Assembly: GCA_907165135.1 (NCBI GenBank)
Contig: OU015566.1
Location: 5,564,157-5,628,156, forward strand
Length of the DNA: 64,000 bases
Reading direction: 5' to 3'
DNA from: Oikopleura dioica
Taxonomy: Eukaryota > Chordata > Appendicularia > Copelata > Oikopleuridae
Below are positions 1 through 10,283 of this stretch, piece by piece (positions within the stretch are counted from its first letter, which is position 1; every line of letters starts with the position of its first letter). The notes under the pieces were generated by a model. It was not told the origin of the DNA and did not search any database. It saw nothing but the letters and a program-made list of their open reading frames with translations. The position numbers were made by a program, and so were the translations under genes.

Positions 1-45
1 ATTGTAAGAAAGTGATTTTTAGAAAAGAACTCTTTTCGACCGCTA

Positions 46-1948
46 TCAGATGACAACGACTGGAAACACTTTTCTATCTTTTTCTTCGTTGCGAATCTCA
101 ATTCGATGAGTACCGATCGACGATCCAAAGTGAAAGACGAAAAATCCACTAAACAAGAAGAATTAATACATTTAAAACTAGAAACTATCAAATTGATAGT
201 ATCAATTAGCGTAAACTTACATTCTTCTGTGTCCATTGGGAATATAAACCAAATAACCGCCAGTCTCCTTGACTATCCTCATATCTCCAACAGCATCGAC
301 TAAATAATGCTCGCCATTGAGAAAGACGGCTCCGATTGACTTTTGCTGTTTTATATATTTTATTATACGTGTTATTTACTTCAATTAGTCGAAAACATTC
401 ATGAGGAAAAAGGGACCGATGCCGACCCCAGTAATCAGTTACATTTAGATTCACCAAATTAGAAGTGACTGAGTCGTCTGACCCTCGCAAGTCCGAAAAA
501 ATGATCGGATACTTTGTCAAAGAAGCTCTGCGGCCCATAATTCTCTTTGTTATCAAATCCGCACCATGCGGGACTCAAGAAGTTGACAGATACGTACCCA
601 AGAAAATCTTCTCTTACATGTTAACTTTCCTTTTGTTTTTCTCCCTTTCTTCAGATTCCAGACGGGAACAAGCGTTTGCTCATTTTCTACTTTCTCGCAC
701 TGATAAAATGGACAAGGACATCCTGCTTGGCAGTATTTTTCGAACGGACAAACGTCTCCAGCGAAATCATGAGACCTTGTCAATTGAAAGCAAATTTCTT
801 CGCAGTGATTGAGGGCTTTATTCCTCGCCGATTCCAAGACTAGAGACTGGGAGCAGAGGTGACGGCAGATGAACCGATCTGTCTTCGGTTTTTTAATTTG
901 TAAAATTCTAATATGATCAATCATGATTGAAAACCGTAGCATAGAATTTTTGTTTCTTACATCGTAGTTGATTGATCTCATTTTCTTTTTCTGTGAAATT
1001 GAGGGGCAACTGTATCTCCCTTTGTGGCACAGAAATAGAAGCTGGTTGAGTAAAATTTCTTGTCCCAATACATTCATGAAGCCGATGCGCACAGTGGTCC
1101 ATTTCGTTTGTTTTGATGCATTTCTTGAACCCGAATTGGCAAACATCCGTCAAGTACGTTGGTTGAATCCTTGCAGCCAGCATCGAATAGTAATTTGCTG
1201 AAATATGAATCACTGTACAAAAAACTTAAAAAGTTATACTTATTCCGACGATAATCCCCCAAAAAAAGCAACCAAAAACCATGTAAACTGCTAATTGGCG
1301 CATTGTTTTGTTACCACTGAAAATTGTTAGCATGTGCCTTTTCTTATTCGAATCTTTATCTTACTGAAGAGAAAAGCGTTTTTCAGACTTCCAAAAAGCA
1401 TGTTTTTCGAACTCATCCGAAAACCAGCCCGTGAATTTTTCCGGCGCGGGGGTCTTCACCATTTCTGCTTGAATCATTTTTGCCAGCTTCATTTTCTTTT
1501 CCGGTCTGGCATTTTCCATTCCTCGCGCAAATCTCGCTCTGAACGTTCGAACTCTTTTTGTTGATCTTTGGAAGAATCCGGCATTTTCTCGATTTTCGTC
1601 ACCACCGTCGATAGTTTCATTAAAGCCTTCCACGAAGTCTTTTGCCTTCTGGTTGATAATCTTCACTGTTGGTTTCACTTTATTGATATTCGGCATGAAG
1701 AGCCCTCCACCAAGATCGATCAGTGTCTTTTTCACAGTGTTTGGACGGAGAACTACTTCATCCTTCGTCTTCATGACTGTTCCAACACAATGACATTCCA
1801 AGCATTTTACATTGGCCAGTGGCTCTCTTTTTGGAGCATCGGGAGGTTCGTTTTCCTCCTTGATCGGGGCTAGATTATGACGTTTTCCCATCTCTAGCGG
1901 CGTCCCTTCATTTTTCGGGACTATATCTTCCTCTATCCTTGATCTCAT
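46..1948 (-). CDS. Type II membrane protein with Cys-rich ectodomain (copy A)
   Basis: Six exons joined in phase give about 552 residues: 1948-1240, 1197-935, 882-618, 573-380, 345-221 and 148-46, all GT-AG with introns of 34-72 nt. The start is the first ATG of the open frame. The N-terminal ~225 residues are charged and look cytoplasmic, with a LECHCVG motif. One hydrophobic segment near residue 225 (VYMVFGCFFWGIIVGIS) should act as a signal anchor. The ectodomain has about 16 cysteines, including CRHLC, CPFEKYC and GCPCPFYQC. A C-terminal module contains FLNGEHYLVDAVG and GFFVFHFGSSIGTHRIEIRN. I do not recognise the family. It is a tandem paralogue of the gene at 4857-6707. That gene probably runs on into a kelch domain through a donor-like CCA|GT just before the stop, and the same donor exists here, so this protein may continue beyond the window edge. 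Confidence 0.75.
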
Positions 1949-2371
1949 GAAAAAAGTGAGTAAAAATACTCCCTCTGCTTGTAAAATACACTCCTCGGAA
2001 TAACGTTAATCTTCGAAAAAAGCTTCCCTTATTCCTGTTTGCGCATCATAACGACGCTCAACGAGATTACTTGAAGCCAGGTTGGTATTCAAGTCAATTG
2101 AAATATGCCCTGATTCGACATTTTGGAATCAACGAGGAAAAAAGCATGAAGATTTTATCCTTACAATCCAATAACATTATGAAATCATGTTATGTTGGTA
2201 TTATTATTGCTAATTATATAGTACAGAAATCAAGAGGAGAGACAAAAAGAATCGGGAAACGTACTTCGGAAGAGGTTTTTCGCCGCTATCTTTCGGAACT
2301 TCTCCAACAACATTCGTGAAAACGATATTTTCGTTCGAGTCTTATTTGAAATTTCAAAATATTCAGCAGAC
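1949..2371. other. Intergenic gap between tandem paralogues
   Basis: This 420 bp stretch lies between the end of the kelch part of copy B and the start of copy A, both on the minus strand. It should hold the 3' UTR of B and the promoter of A. A short plus-strand open frame (2071-2319) has no splice or homology support and is ignored. Confidence 0.5.
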
Positions 2372-4783
2372 TCAAAATTTGAAAGTCTTTCTGAAATCAC
2401 GGCCTAGATTAATTCTTTGAATGAGACGCACTTCAGTAGTCATGTCGCCTGGAAATACAAAGATACTGTCAGCGATCATGAGGACTGATGGGAAAGTAAC
2501 AAGCTAAAATAATCCAGCAATTAGAAGGCGAAAGATGAAATGAAGGCAGACGCACCTTTGGCAAGAAGCCATGTAAAGACCAGTTGTTGTTCATTAGCTG
2601 CCAGATTTCGTTTGTGTCTTGCCATGGCTTTCTGTCTTTTCCTCCAATTGTCAAAAGAGCTCCTGAAGGCAAGCTGACGACAGCAAGGTCTTCAATATAC
2701 CTGAATAAGTGTGTATTAGATTTTCAAAAAAGCTGTCTTACCGGGGATGCGGCTCAAGTTCTTTCCACTTTCCAGTGCTCATCATTGTCTCTGTCGTTCC
2801 TTCTCGATACAAACCACCAACGACCGTCGGCCGACCTCTGTAAAGGCCAAATCCAGCGTAAAAGTGCTTTTCTTTTGTTTTTTTCGCAGGTAAAACAGAT
2901 TTCCCGTCAAACTCTTCACAAGATCGTTCGGAATCGTAATCAAAGCAAATGAGCGCTATAAAAAGGATGATACACAACTGCCTCTTTCAAACAAAAGAAC
3001 CTTTTCTCCCCCCATCTATGCTTACAACTCCATGACCGTGGAGAAATTTCGCTGTCAGATTGACTGATAATTGTTTAAATCCACATCCGTCAAGTTTAGC
3101 GATCTAGTTTTAAAAAAATTCTTTCGTATTAATGATTAAGTTTTACTTTATGAGCATCAAACCGTCCTCCAAAAATAAACAATTGGCCGGAAACCAGTGC
3201 GTATTTGGACTGGTAAACGTAAGTTGCAATGTCGAAGGGATCGCCCCAGAAAACTGGAGACTCAATTGATAACTTGTTATTCATAGAACCATCGCCAAGT
3301 AGAGGGAAAGGGGCAAACCGTCCCCAAGATTCAGGCACGATGACTGACAATTGCGTTGCTTCTCCGGTGGAGTAAATGAAGTTTCGAATTTCTGTTTTTT
3401 TGTCAAACTTGAAAACTCGCACTCGTTTGTTGGATAAATTCATGAGTCCAGAACTATCTGCCCTTGACAAAGCTTCTTGTCTAGAAGCGATCGTGGATTT
3501 TTTCCTCCTTTCTCTCGTTTTATCGAGTATTTCAAATATGATTGAATCAGAGGAAGAGTTCGAATTTAAAACAAACTCGAATTTTTTTAACCCAATTGGT
3601 TTGTATTCAAAAGTAACTGGTTCAGCGAAATAATCGGAGTCAACCAGAAGTCGGCCATTAATGCATCCAAAGCTGAGAAGCTTATTTCCAATAAAAAGTT
3701 GTAGTTCAAATATATTTAATTCTCTGCACGGAGCATTCTTTTAATACAAATGATGTTAAGGAAATTATTCTTATTTCTCACCCGTGGATTCCATTCAAAC
3801 TGAAAAGTTTCTGCTCTGTGAAATTTCAGTTCAAGGGTGGAAATGTGTTCATATTCGTTGAGCGAAGTAAAGTTGAAATCTGGGACGAGTGTTCTTGGAA
3901 AAGGTTGAGTCATAGAACTGGCTGATTGATTGAATTTGTCTTGGAAGGCGGCATTTTTTGAGAAACCCGGGAAAACATCGTCGTGAAAAGCAAAGAGGGG
4001 ATTGCTTGTCACGTATATTTTCTTTTCGGGTTTTTGTTGGACGAAATCGATCTCGATTTGTTCAAAATTAATTTCAATCTCGAAAGTCGTGTCGAAAACA
4101 TAATTTTGGATGAAAATGCGCTCGTTATTGATGATTCCGTTGCCGAAGTACTCGCACTCGTCGTTGTTGTTTCCGATTTGGTCTGTGTAGAATGGATCGT
4201 CCTCGCCAAGATAATTTCCCGTGAATAATTTCGAGAAGCAGATGGGCTTTTCTTCGTACTTGATGACTGAACCAATCCACTCGCTGCCCAGGGCCAGGAA
4301 CTTTCCTTCCGCTTCTAGCAACAAAGAATACATTGTATTGGAAAGGGGAATGCTTCTTGTCACCAAGATCAGCATCAGTCGTCCTACGTCTATCTTCAAA
4401 AGATTAGAAATTATCGTCAAAGTATTGATGAAAACAAAATTTCTAATCCGTTTCAAAGGAACCACATGAACCGGCTCGAGATCTCTGAACTCTGGAGGCA
4501 ACGCTTGCTCACTTTTCTTCCAACCCTTTTCCATTTCTTCGCTTCTTCGAATCCTGTTCAACGCGAGAGTCGTTGATAGTTTTATGTATCTGTCACCCAT
4601 CCGGACACTCATTAGGTAAAAGATTCCCTTGAAGCTGATGGAAGACAACTTAGCGTTGAAGTGATTACTAGCAATAAAGCCTTGTGCTTCTTCGAAGCGA
4701 TCCAAATTGTACTCAAGAGCGTAATAGAAGCATTTTTCTAATCTCCCAGTTGGAGAACTTTTGTCGATCAGAAACACGATAAT
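2372..4783 (-). CDS. Kelch-type beta-propeller part of the copy B protein
   Basis: Six exons keep frame: 4783-3725, 3680-3147, 3103-3026, 2977-2742, 2700-2556 and 2503-2372 (728 codons). The first intron (3681-3724, 44 nt) is GA-AG; the others are GT-AG. Kelch-like motifs include GQLFIFGGRFDAHK, GRPTVVGGLYREG, GALLTIGG and SIFVFPG, with paired cysteines that suggest an extracellular propeller. The first exon has no suitable ATG and begins at an acceptor (AACAAG) in phase 0. A donor at CCA|GTAATT, 15 nt before the stop of the upstream Cys-rich gene, is also phase 0, so the two parts most likely form one protein of about 1178 residues. The alternative is a separate gene with a missing first exon. 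The product is probably a cell-surface protein; its ligand is unknown. Confidence 0.65.
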
Positions 4784-4856
4784 CTTGTTAATTATTTGTT
4801 AAGATTAGATAAAATAATAATATACTATAATATATATTTCATATTTTTGACCGTTT

Positions 4857-6707
4857 TCAGATGACAATTACTGGAAAAGTCTTCCTGCCATCCTCTTTGT
4901 TACGAATCTCTATTTGATGAGTTCCAATAGACGAGCCAAAATGAAAAACGAAGAAGCCACTTAAACTTGGATTTGAAATTCGAATTTTTAACTTACAGAA
5001 AGGGTATTTTATTTGGAATCGAGAGAGATGGCTCATCTTCACTCTCCTTGACAATCATCAGATTTCCTAAAGCATCGACTAAGTAGTGTGCACCGTTGAG
5101 AAAAGTCGCGCCGGTCGACTTTTAAGTTTTTGAGAATTGTTTTTAAGTTCTTGCTCAAGATCAAAAATTTAACATCATCCGAGATATCTTCGGATATAAG
5201 CAGTCAAAAACGTTCATGAAGAAAAAAGTCGGTCTTCAGATGAGCAACCTTAAGGGGGGGTCGACGAGAATTTTTTTCAGGGGTGATCGTAATTTCGCTT
5301 ATACTCATAACCGCGATATGAAACTTATATTTTTAGAATTGTCAGATCCTCCCGAATCTGTTGAGCCTAAAAACATTTCATAAAAATGAGATTTAGGGGC
5401 TGAAATTGAGAAAATTGTAAAACAAATGGCCATTTTTGACGCATTTTCGCGAAAATGCCCCTACTTTGAGGGGATTTTTGACCGATTTTTTAGTAGACTC
5501 TAATTTTCCCTATCTAATCCAGTTTTCCCGCATTTTTGGTCACGGAAATCCCGATTCTCGTCGACCCCCCTTCTTAACAGCAGTGGCATTTGCGGAAAAA
5601 TCTGACAGAATGATTGAAAACTTCTTCGAAGCCGTTTGACGATCAAGCCACCGACGAGTTATCAAAGTGGCATCGTAATTTTCCTTTGTTTCGTTTTTAT
5701 CAGCAATAGTCAGTGTCGTCATTGTTGTCGTCGATAAAGTCGTCGAAGACTGCGTTGTTGTCGATTGCGTCGATGTCGTCGTCGTTGATAAAACCGTCGA
5801 GGAAAGTTCGCAGCCGCACGAAGATTCGGTCGTTCCCGGAACTTCAGTTGTGACTTTCTGAATACTTTCAGAGCTACGGTCGAAAAAAGGAATGAGTTTT
5901 TGATGCGAGTCAGGGAATTTTTCGCATTGATAGAACGGACAAGGACATCCATTTTTGCAATATTTCTGAGTCGGACAAATGTCGCCGGCAGCGTCGAAAG
6001 ATCTAGTCAGCTCAAAGCAAATTGACTCGCAAGGAGAAGTCGGCTTTCTCCTTGTTGATTTCAGAACCAGAGTTTTTGAGCAAAGATGGCGGCAGACTTT
6101 TGTATCGTAGAACTTTTGCTTTTTGCAGCGGAGGAGATTCAATTTATTCTCCTCCTCGGAAAAGACCGTCGTTTCCATCTTCGTTTTTTCAACTTTCTGA
6201 ACCGACAGGGGGAGAATAAATTCCTTCGTCTCGTAGCACTGCTTCATCAGGTGGCCGCAATAGTCCATTGAATCAATCTGGAGGCATCTTTTGTAGTTTC
6301 GGTTGCAAGTCGAAGTCAGAAAAGTTGTCACGCCTTTTGACTTTTCCAGTGAAATTAAATTCGCTAGAAAAATAAAAATTTCGGAAGGATAAAAAATATC
6401 TACTTAGAAGCATGATCAGAACCCAAAAGATTGTGCCGATTCCTACATAAGAGTACTTTTGAATCGTCGTAGCGTTTCCATGCTCAGCAAGAGTCATTTT
6501 CGAAGTGATTTTTTTCTTGTAGCTTTTATTCTCTTTAAGATCGGCCTCCTGGGTGTGGATGCTGCGAGTAGTGAGCACATCTTCCGCAAACAAGAAGACC
6601 TTTCTCCCTTTTTTGCCCAAAATGCCCACGCAGTGACACTCCAAGCAAGTAACTCGTTTTTGCTTCAACCAATTTAGATCCTCTTCCTTTTCAAGATTGA
6701 GTATCAT
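4857..6707 (-). CDS. Type II membrane protein with Cys-rich ectodomain (copy B)
   Basis: Paralogue of copy A at 46-1948. Exons are 6707-6404, 6363-5558, 5248-5216, 5118-4997 and 4959-4857, with consistent phases if two introns (5249-5557 and 5119-5215) are GA-AG. The N-terminus repeats the LECHCVG motif, followed by a signal anchor (YVGIGTIFWVLIMLLS) and the same cysteine pattern (CRHLC, GCPCPFYQC). A Ser/Thr-rich stalk of about 50 residues (around 5700-5830) is absent from copy A. Copy A has an intron between the KKQKFY and CRHLC motifs where B has none. The 5249-5557 intron is almost entirely a TTAA-flanked MITE. Without splicing, the frame stops inside that element. The terminal stop may be bypassed by a donor that joins the kelch exons downstream. 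Confidence 0.7.
5254..5573. mobile_element. 320 bp MITE with TTAA target duplication
   Basis: Terminal inverted repeats begin GGGGGGTCGACGAGAAT on both ends. The element is flanked by TTAA at 5250-5253 and 5574-5577, the target preference of piggyBac-like transposases. There is no open frame for a transposase. It sits inside the coding region of copy B, in line with the reading frame on both sides. Confidence 0.85.
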
Positions 6708-6857
6708 TTTAATTGAATTTCTCTGACTTCATAAACTAGCGGAGGGAAAAGTGAAGATGTTCTGGTCTGACAATGGGACGTTCGTAAAAATCGCACTTTG
6801 ATTTTCGCATCCGAAGCGGTTATTAAATTTCAGCGCCGTTAAAAATCTCCGAACAAA

Positions 6858-7407
6858 ATGTCAGTCTGCCTTGTCTGTCGGAATGAGAGTCGACCCTCCT
6901 TGAACCTCCTCCAGGGAATCGAATTCGTGCCTTTCTTGATCCAAGCGGCAAACAGCCAGCTGATCCAGTCGTCCAAGTCAAGCGGAACACTCGAAATCGT
7001 GACCGACTGTATTGCCAATTTCTCGCGAAACTACTGTCCCGACCAAGAGTCCGCTTACCTCTCCCTCTTCGACACAGCTTCCCGATCAAGTTTGACAGAT
7101 GGAGACGAATTCTTTGGCGCGAGTTTGATGAAAGTGGTCGTCAGCTTGAGCGAACAAAACCTCGGCCAAGAGCTGCTCCAGAAATCGGAAACTACGCAAG
7201 AATGGACTGAGCGGCTTGATCAACGAGACGGATTGGACTCTTCGCCGCAAGAAATCAAGTAAGCTCAAAATTAATAATCATCTCTTACCGATTCTTTCAG
7301 AGGAGGTTATCTACGAGTACGCGCAAAACGACAACGAAGCAGAGCGAGAACTCTCCACCAAATCTTCTCAAATCTTGGAGCTCATCAATTTTTCTCAAGA
7401 ACAATAA
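6858..7407 (+). CDS. Small acidic protein of unknown function
   Basis: Two exons, 6858-7250 and 7303-7407, give about 165 residues. The N-terminus MSVCLVCRNES has a CxxC pair; the rest has no motif I recognise. The C-terminal exon is clearly coding (EVIYEYAQND, charged and Gln/Glu-rich) and ends at TAA, with a poly(A)-like AATAAA near 7542. The frame-consistent junction is GA-AG (CAA|GAAATC to CAGAG|GAG). A GT at 7259 looks like a better donor but would force a basic, less coding-like frame. The gene is divergent from copy B, sharing a 150 bp upstream region, and converges on the papain-like gene. Confidence 0.6.
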
Positions 7408-7554
7408 TTTCAAGCCTCATTTTCTGCCCATTTAATTCTATTTTCTATTTTTTTTAAATATATCTCTATTTTCGAAACTAAAGAATTGAAATCAAGGAAG
7501 ACAAAAGAATCGTTTTCCTTTATTTTAAAATGCTTTTATTTCTAATAAAGTTGT

Positions 7555-8422
7555 TTATTCTGGGATGAGCTGGATGATGTAAGCAGAAGGAAGAAGATAC
7601 CAGGTGTTTTCGTCCATGTTTTGTGAAAACTCGTTGACGAGTGTGAGTTTGATTTCGTTGTCTTCGTAAACGGTGCACTCGGTTGAGTTGACCAGATTGA
7701 AGATGTACTCGGGAGAAGCGTAGTATGGCCTTTTTAGAGGAATGCGCAGAACTAAAAAAGGCTAGTTTGAGTTTGATAAATTTTAAAATATTGCACCTGA
7801 AGAGTGATCCTTGAAATCGCTGTTTTGGAGAACGTACTCGCCCTTTTCGACTCGGTCGAGCGTCATTTGGTGGAAGAAGAGAACGCCGGAAGAAGGTAAA
7901 TAGGCGCCGGTGACTGTTGCAGGACGAGTGAAGGTGAAATTTTCGTTGAGAGTTACTGAATTCGGGTTATATTTGTTTTCTTTGTGATTAAATGCCTGTA
8001 TGGAAGTGACAGCTTGATTTAACTGGACAAGATTTTGCAAAAGGTTTGTCTTCGAGGTTTTTTTGTACTCCTCTGATGATGTGCCATCCACTTCTCATCA
8101 GATAAGTTTTTTTGCAAAGCCGATTCAAAAGAATCTCGATTTCATTTTCTTGCTTTTCTTGTTCTTTGTTGTTCGGATTCAAATTGAGGCCGGCCAAACT
8201 TCGCGGAAAGACGATCGTAGTCAAAGTTGCCAGAATTTTTTCAAAGGTACAAAAACCGTCTTCGTCTACGAAAGCAAGGTCATTTTTGATGGCGTGTCGG
8301 AGAAGAGTGGTGACTGAAATCGGGGCGCAAAGTTGACTGGTTTTTTGGTCGAAGACGTTTTTCGTCAAATTTTTCATGTCTTGATTGACGCACTTTGTCG
8401 CGTTTTGTTTCAAATTCGACAT
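7555..8422 (-). CDS. Papain-like cysteine protease domain protein (locus 1)
   Basis: Exons 8422-7996, 7955-7797 and 7751-7555 are in phase (260 residues from the ATG at 8422). The first intron is GC-AG (7956-7995) and lies at the same position and phase as the GT-AG intron of the paralogue at 51421-52430. The domain shows a papain-type pattern: Gln six residues before Cys (QKTSQLC), then His in FHQMTLDR and Asn in VLQNSDF. This matches the order Gln-Cys-His-Asn. Similarity to the paralogue continues upstream of 8422 to about 8506 (FCLDD..LTQSC versus FALEV..ITKSC), so the true start may be further 5', where a hAT-like MITE now sits. The kinase-like gene lies just upstream on the same strand. 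Protease activity is inference. Confidence 0.65.
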
Positions 8423-8514
8423 TTTGCAGGATTGAGTCAAGTTTGGATCATCAAGGCAAAAAACGGTTGACGCGTTTTCCAGCGAAATTATTTTCGTGAC
8501 TTCGGAGATGAAAC

Positions 8515-8676
8515 CAGAGTTGGTAAAAAAGTATACTTCACCCGCCCTTCAGAATGAAGTATACTTCCGAGCCATTTCGTACTTCAAATTGAAGTAAGCA
8601 TTATGCGCTTCAAGATTGAAGGGCGCCCTGCAGATTTTTGAAGCGCAGGGTGAAGTATACTTTTTTACCAACTCTG
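8515..8676. mobile_element. 162 bp hAT-like MITE
   Basis: Perfect terminal inverted repeats begin CAGAGTTGGTAAAAAAG and extend about 29 bp. They are flanked by an exact 8 bp duplication GATGAAAC (8507-8514 and 8677-8684), typical of hAT transposition. The body is a near-palindrome with GAAGTATACTTC motifs. It interrupts sequence that appears to have been coding, just 5' of the papain-like gene. Confidence 0.9.
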
Positions 8677-8775
8677 GATGAAACTGCGAAGTGATGAATA
8701 ATTATAGAATCTCTTGAAATTTTTGATTGAGGATGCCCCACACTCCTTCAAAACAAAAATTACAAAATCGACAAA

Positions 8776-10009
8776 TCAAGCTCTTACTTCAACAATTTTA
8801 TCAATTTCTTTTCTTTCGCCATCATCGAGTGGTTGGTACAGAAGTGTCCACGCAGTCTTCCAATCGCAGAAAAGGAAATAATAAAGATTTTGAGCTAAAT
8901 AACCAGCTACACCCGCGATTTGACCATGAATACTGAATCCTGGCGTCCCAGCAGCTTCGAAATTTTGTAAAAATTGAAGATTTCCAAAAACTTACCAAGA
9001 GCGCCAAAATGTTTGTATTTTGATCCTCTCCTGGCGTACCCCATTTTTCGGTAGCCTTTTCGACCGGTTAACTCCCTAACGAGCCCGAAGTCAATTATTT
9101 TCGGAATTTCACCAACAATCACAATGTTTTCGAATTTCAGATCGTAATGCTCAATTCCACGACTACTCAAATATTCAAATCCATCAAAAATTTCATTCGC
9201 AATCATCCTTCTCGTTTCCAGATCAATTCTTTCTTCTTTCAACAAAGTCCTTAAAATCGCCTCTCCCTTTTCCATAATCGTAATCCAGCCCAAGCAATCC
9301 TTCTTCTTCTCGTCTTTCTCGTGAAAAAGCTCAACATTCACAAAGTTATGGACAACGTTTTGATGAAATGGCATTTGATTCTTCCCCTGTGATGATTCTT
9401 CTTTTCCTTTTGCTGGTTCAAATTCTCAAAAAAAACTTTAAAAATATATCTCAAAATCCCGTTTCTACCTTTTGAAAGATGTATCTCGCAATCAAATCCG
9501 TCCTCTTCAAATTCCTTAGTGAAAAGAAAAGGATCAAAAACCTGCACCCGCACAACTGTCTCAAGACCTTCGAAGTTTTCAGCGATCACAATCGCTTCTC
9601 CTCCTCGTGAAAGCAGCTTCTTTTCCAAATCGTCATCTAATCGCCAATCAACAGACTCTTCATTGATCTCCCATCGTCCGATTGTTCTTTCGATAAGAAA
9701 GGGATCATTTTTAAGAACTTGCTTTTGCAATTCTGTTTGCTCGAACTTCTCAAGATTTATATTCTTTCTGTCGAAAATCATTCCCCGGCCTTCTTCATAA
9801 AATCTTATAAATTCCCAACGAAAAGCATTTTTATCATCCTCAAAATCAAGTCGCTCAACGGATTCCACAAGCCGGCATTTCTGCGTCCGCGAAGTCGTCC
9901 TCTTCAATTTCGGAAGAAATTCTTTCAGCCAACATTCAACTTTCTCTCTTTCCAGTTGAGATGGATGGTCAATGATTTCAACATTGTCAAGCTCTATTCT
10001 TTTCGCCAT
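8776..10009 (-). CDS. Protein-kinase-like protein with Arg at the beta-3 Lys position (locus 1)
   Basis: Exons 10009-9469, 9406-8996 and 8954-8776 are in phase (376 residues). An N-terminal ~135-residue region of unknown fold precedes the kinase fold. The kinase motifs are a glycine-containing strand (RGGEAIVIAENF), then TVVRVQVFD where VAIKV is expected, so the ATP-anchoring Lys is Arg. A candidate helix-C Glu lies in CEIHL. The catalytic loop is HYDLKFEN, the metal site is DFG in IIDFGLV, and GTPGF stands where GTP/APE is expected. The paralogue at 53217-54780 shares all these features, including the Arg. The frame ends at TGA at 8776; a GT just before the stop could instead splice on, but phase does not match the protease frame. 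Either a pseudokinase or an atypical active kinase. Confidence 0.75.
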
Positions 10010-10115
10010 TTTCTCTTTTCAATTTTATTGTTTGAGCAGTAGTATGTGAAAATTGTTTGCAGATTGATTTTTGAACCAAATCAAATATCTGCAATCATGT
10101 TTGCATGGAAACGAA

Positions 10116-10283
10116 ATGAAAGCCTGCGTCAACTTGGAAAAGATCTTTTCCGACGGGCTTTTGGGCGTCGAAAAAGACAAGAAACGAGAGATGAAGCTGG
10201 AAAGTTATCAGAGAAAGATCGAAGAGCTCAGTGACGATTTCGAGCTCGATTTAGAACGAGTCGATGATTTGGATAGAAGCTGA
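10116..10283 (+). CDS. Possible 55-residue charged protein
   Basis: ATG to TGA open frame, MKACVNLEKIF to RVDDLDRS, rich in Lys, Glu and Asp with a predicted helical middle. Codon use resembles nearby genes. There is no homologue I recognise and an upstream acceptor-like TTTGCAG is out of phase. It is divergent from the kinase-like gene. Weak evidence. Confidence 0.25.
   Translation: MKACVNLEKIFSDGLLGVEKDKKREMKLESYQRKIEELSDDFELDLERVDDLDRS

Noticed and set aside
7555-10009. A single kinase-protease fusion protein
   Set aside because: The kinase frame ends in phase 0 donors or a stop, and no acceptor in either locus gives the protease frame from phase 0. Two adjacent genes fit better; cDNA could still show otherwise.
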